Source of the DNA: an uncultured Gemmatimonadota bacterium
GTDB lineage: Bacteria; Gemmatimonadota; Gemmatimonadetes; Gemmatimonadales; Gemmatimonadaceae
Assembly (NCBI GenBank): GCA_946887155.1
Contig: CAMPKM010000162.1
Span: 1-6,823 of the forward strand
Direction of reading: 5' to 3'
Length of the DNA stretch: 6,823 nt
Numbering within the stretch: the stretch's first letter is position 1; each line of letters starts with the position of its first letter. The notes below the pieces were generated by a model. The model saw only the letters and a program-made list of their open reading frames with translations, did not search any database and was not told the DNA's origin. This document shows positions 5,943 to 6,823 of this stretch, in pieces. A program made the translations under genes and the position numbers.

Positions 5943-6823
5943 CGCTGGTCGGTTACAGGCTCTGTTCCGCCGAGTACGCCGTCGCCTGCTTCTGATTCGC
6001 ACGCTGGAAGGACTCGCGGCCGGTGCGATCGCGGCTGCCATCCTCGTGGTCCTCGGCGCGCCGTGGTGGCTGCCTGCTCTGGTTCTGATTGCGGCCACCG
6101 TCGCGCGCGTGAGTCTCGGCGATGCCGGTCGGCCTGGTTGGTGGCGATCCGACATAACGATCGCGAGCGCCGTCGAGCGCCGCACGAACGTTGGCCGCAA
6201 CCTGATCATCACCGCGGCGGAGTTGCTTGCCTCGGATCAGGACGCAAGTTCCCAGGTGCGGAGCCTCGTCGTCAGGCGCGCGGCCGCGATCAGCGACACG
6301 ATCGACCCGGGCGCGCAGTTTCCGACTCGCCACGCCGGTATGGCGCTGGCGTTCGGTGTGCTGCTGCTGGCGGGCGCGCTGGTGTGGCCGCGTCATGTCG
6401 CCGGTCCGTACGGTGGCCGCCTGACGAGTGCACCGGGTCTGCCGGTCATCGAACGAGTCTCTGTCACGGTCACGCCCCCGTCCTACAGCGGCCAGCCGCC
6501 GCGGACGCTGGAGAATCCCTCGCGAATCGAGGCGCTGGCGGGGAGCCGCATCGCTCTCCGCGTCACCGCCACCGGTTCCGGCGTGCAAGTGGAGACCACG
6601 TCCGGCACGCGAGAGTTATCGTCGTCCGGCGACGCCTGGCTCGCGACGATCGAGGCCGGCAGCGACGGCTACGTCGCGCTGGAACCGCGTGACTCCACCG
6701 GCGCACGTGGCCCCCGACAGTTGATCGGCCTCGTCGTCATGCCCGACCGTCCTCCGCGAGTCACACTGACGGCGCCGGGGCGCGACCTCTTTTTCAGCGA
6801 TGTGCCGGCGAGCATTCCGGTCT
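5926..6823 (+). CDS. DUF4175-like three-helix membrane protein (3' truncated by window)
   Basis: An open frame begins at GTG 5926 and runs for 299 codons off the window edge without a stop. After a basic N-terminus (VRRR, about 17-20) come helices at about residues 28-44 and 47-62. A cytoplasmic stretch carries RTNVGRNLIITAAEL (86-100), and a third helix lies at about 138-154. A probably extracytoplasmic beta-rich region then shows RVSVTVTPPSYSGQPPRTL (177-195), an EALAGSRIALRV segment (202-213) and PDRPPRVTLTAPGRD (273-287). This three-helix layout and the PP-Y-G-PPR repeat resemble large DUF4175-type proteins often found after MoxR/DUF58/BatA genes. The family call is from memory of the pattern, not a search. 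It overlaps the preceding gene by 17 nt and is the fourth gene of the operon. The function is unknown; a role in an envelope complex is inference. Confidence 0.8.
   Translation, partial: MRALPDAGRLQALFRRVRRRLLLIRTLEGLAAGAIAAAILVVLGAPWWLPALVLIAATVARVSLGDAGRPGWWRSDITIASAVERRTNVGRNLIITAAELLASDQDASSQVRSLVVRRAAAISDTIDPGAQFPTRHAGMALAFGVLLLAGALVWPRHVAGPYGGRLTSAPGLPVIERVSVTVTPPSYSGQPPRTLENPSRIEALAGSRIALRVTATGSGVQVETTSGTRELSSSGDAWLATIEAGSDGYVALEPRDSTGARGPRQLIGLVVMPDRPPRVTLTAPGRDLFFSDVPASIPV

Noticed and set aside
6063..6692. 209-codon plus-strand frame near the window end
   Set aside because: It is out of frame with the open frame from GTG 5926, which has a strong ribosome site, membrane helices and DUF4175-like motifs. 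The alternative product is Arg-rich without domains.
1..6823. Mobile element, defence system, CRISPR array or RNA gene
   Set aside because: I saw no transposase, integrase, terminal inverted repeats, spaced direct-repeat array or tRNA-like fold. The MoxR/VWA pair can recall some defence modules, but the DUF58, BatA-type and DUF4175-like neighbours point to a housekeeping envelope operon.

Overview
The window is about 6.8 kb of GC-rich, gene-dense bacterial chromosome. The long reading frames antisense to the real genes are a side effect of that GC content. Gene content and the style of the proteins suggest Gemmatimonadota or a near relative: a membrane-anchored Hanks-type kinase with a non-PASTA C-terminus, YajQ, and a MoxR / DUF58 / BatA-type / DUF4175-like cluster. 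This assignment is inferred from protein families only; no rRNA or other phylogenetic marker is present.

Layout. Positions 26-1951 (minus strand) encode a complete serine/threonine protein kinase with four predicted membrane helices and a coiled-coil tail. A 111-bp gap separates it from the divergently transcribed yajQ (2063-2563, plus), a small nucleotide-binding protein. A 106-bp gap (2564-2669) follows, with short GTTGAA-type repeats, a 10-bp palindrome and a possible promoter placed directly before the next gene. From 2670 to the window edge, four plus-strand genes are packed as one operon: a MoxR AAA+ ATPase (2670-3686), a soluble DUF58 protein with a VWA-type metal site (3691-4608), a BatA-type membrane protein with a second metal-site motif (4605-5942), and a three-helix membrane protein resembling the DUF4175 group (from 5926, cut by the window end). 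Junctions are a 4-nt gap, a 4-nt ATGA overlap and a 17-nt overlap.

How the genes may work together. MoxR ATPases act with VWA-domain partners as chaperone-like machines that mature or insert metal cofactors or assemble envelope complexes. Here the ATPase and DUF58 protein would be cytoplasmic, while the BatA-type and DUF4175-like proteins would form the membrane part. The substrate cannot be told from this window. The kinase and yajQ are probably separate transcription units with signalling roles, and nothing in the sequence ties them to the operon.

I found no tRNA, rRNA, CRISPR array, insertion sequence, prophage gene or clear intrinsic terminator. The most unusual points are the shortened VWA region of the BatA-type protein, the possible leaderless start of the MoxR gene, the kinase's C-terminal architecture, and the tendency of rare TTA leucine codons to occur as GTTAGGC.
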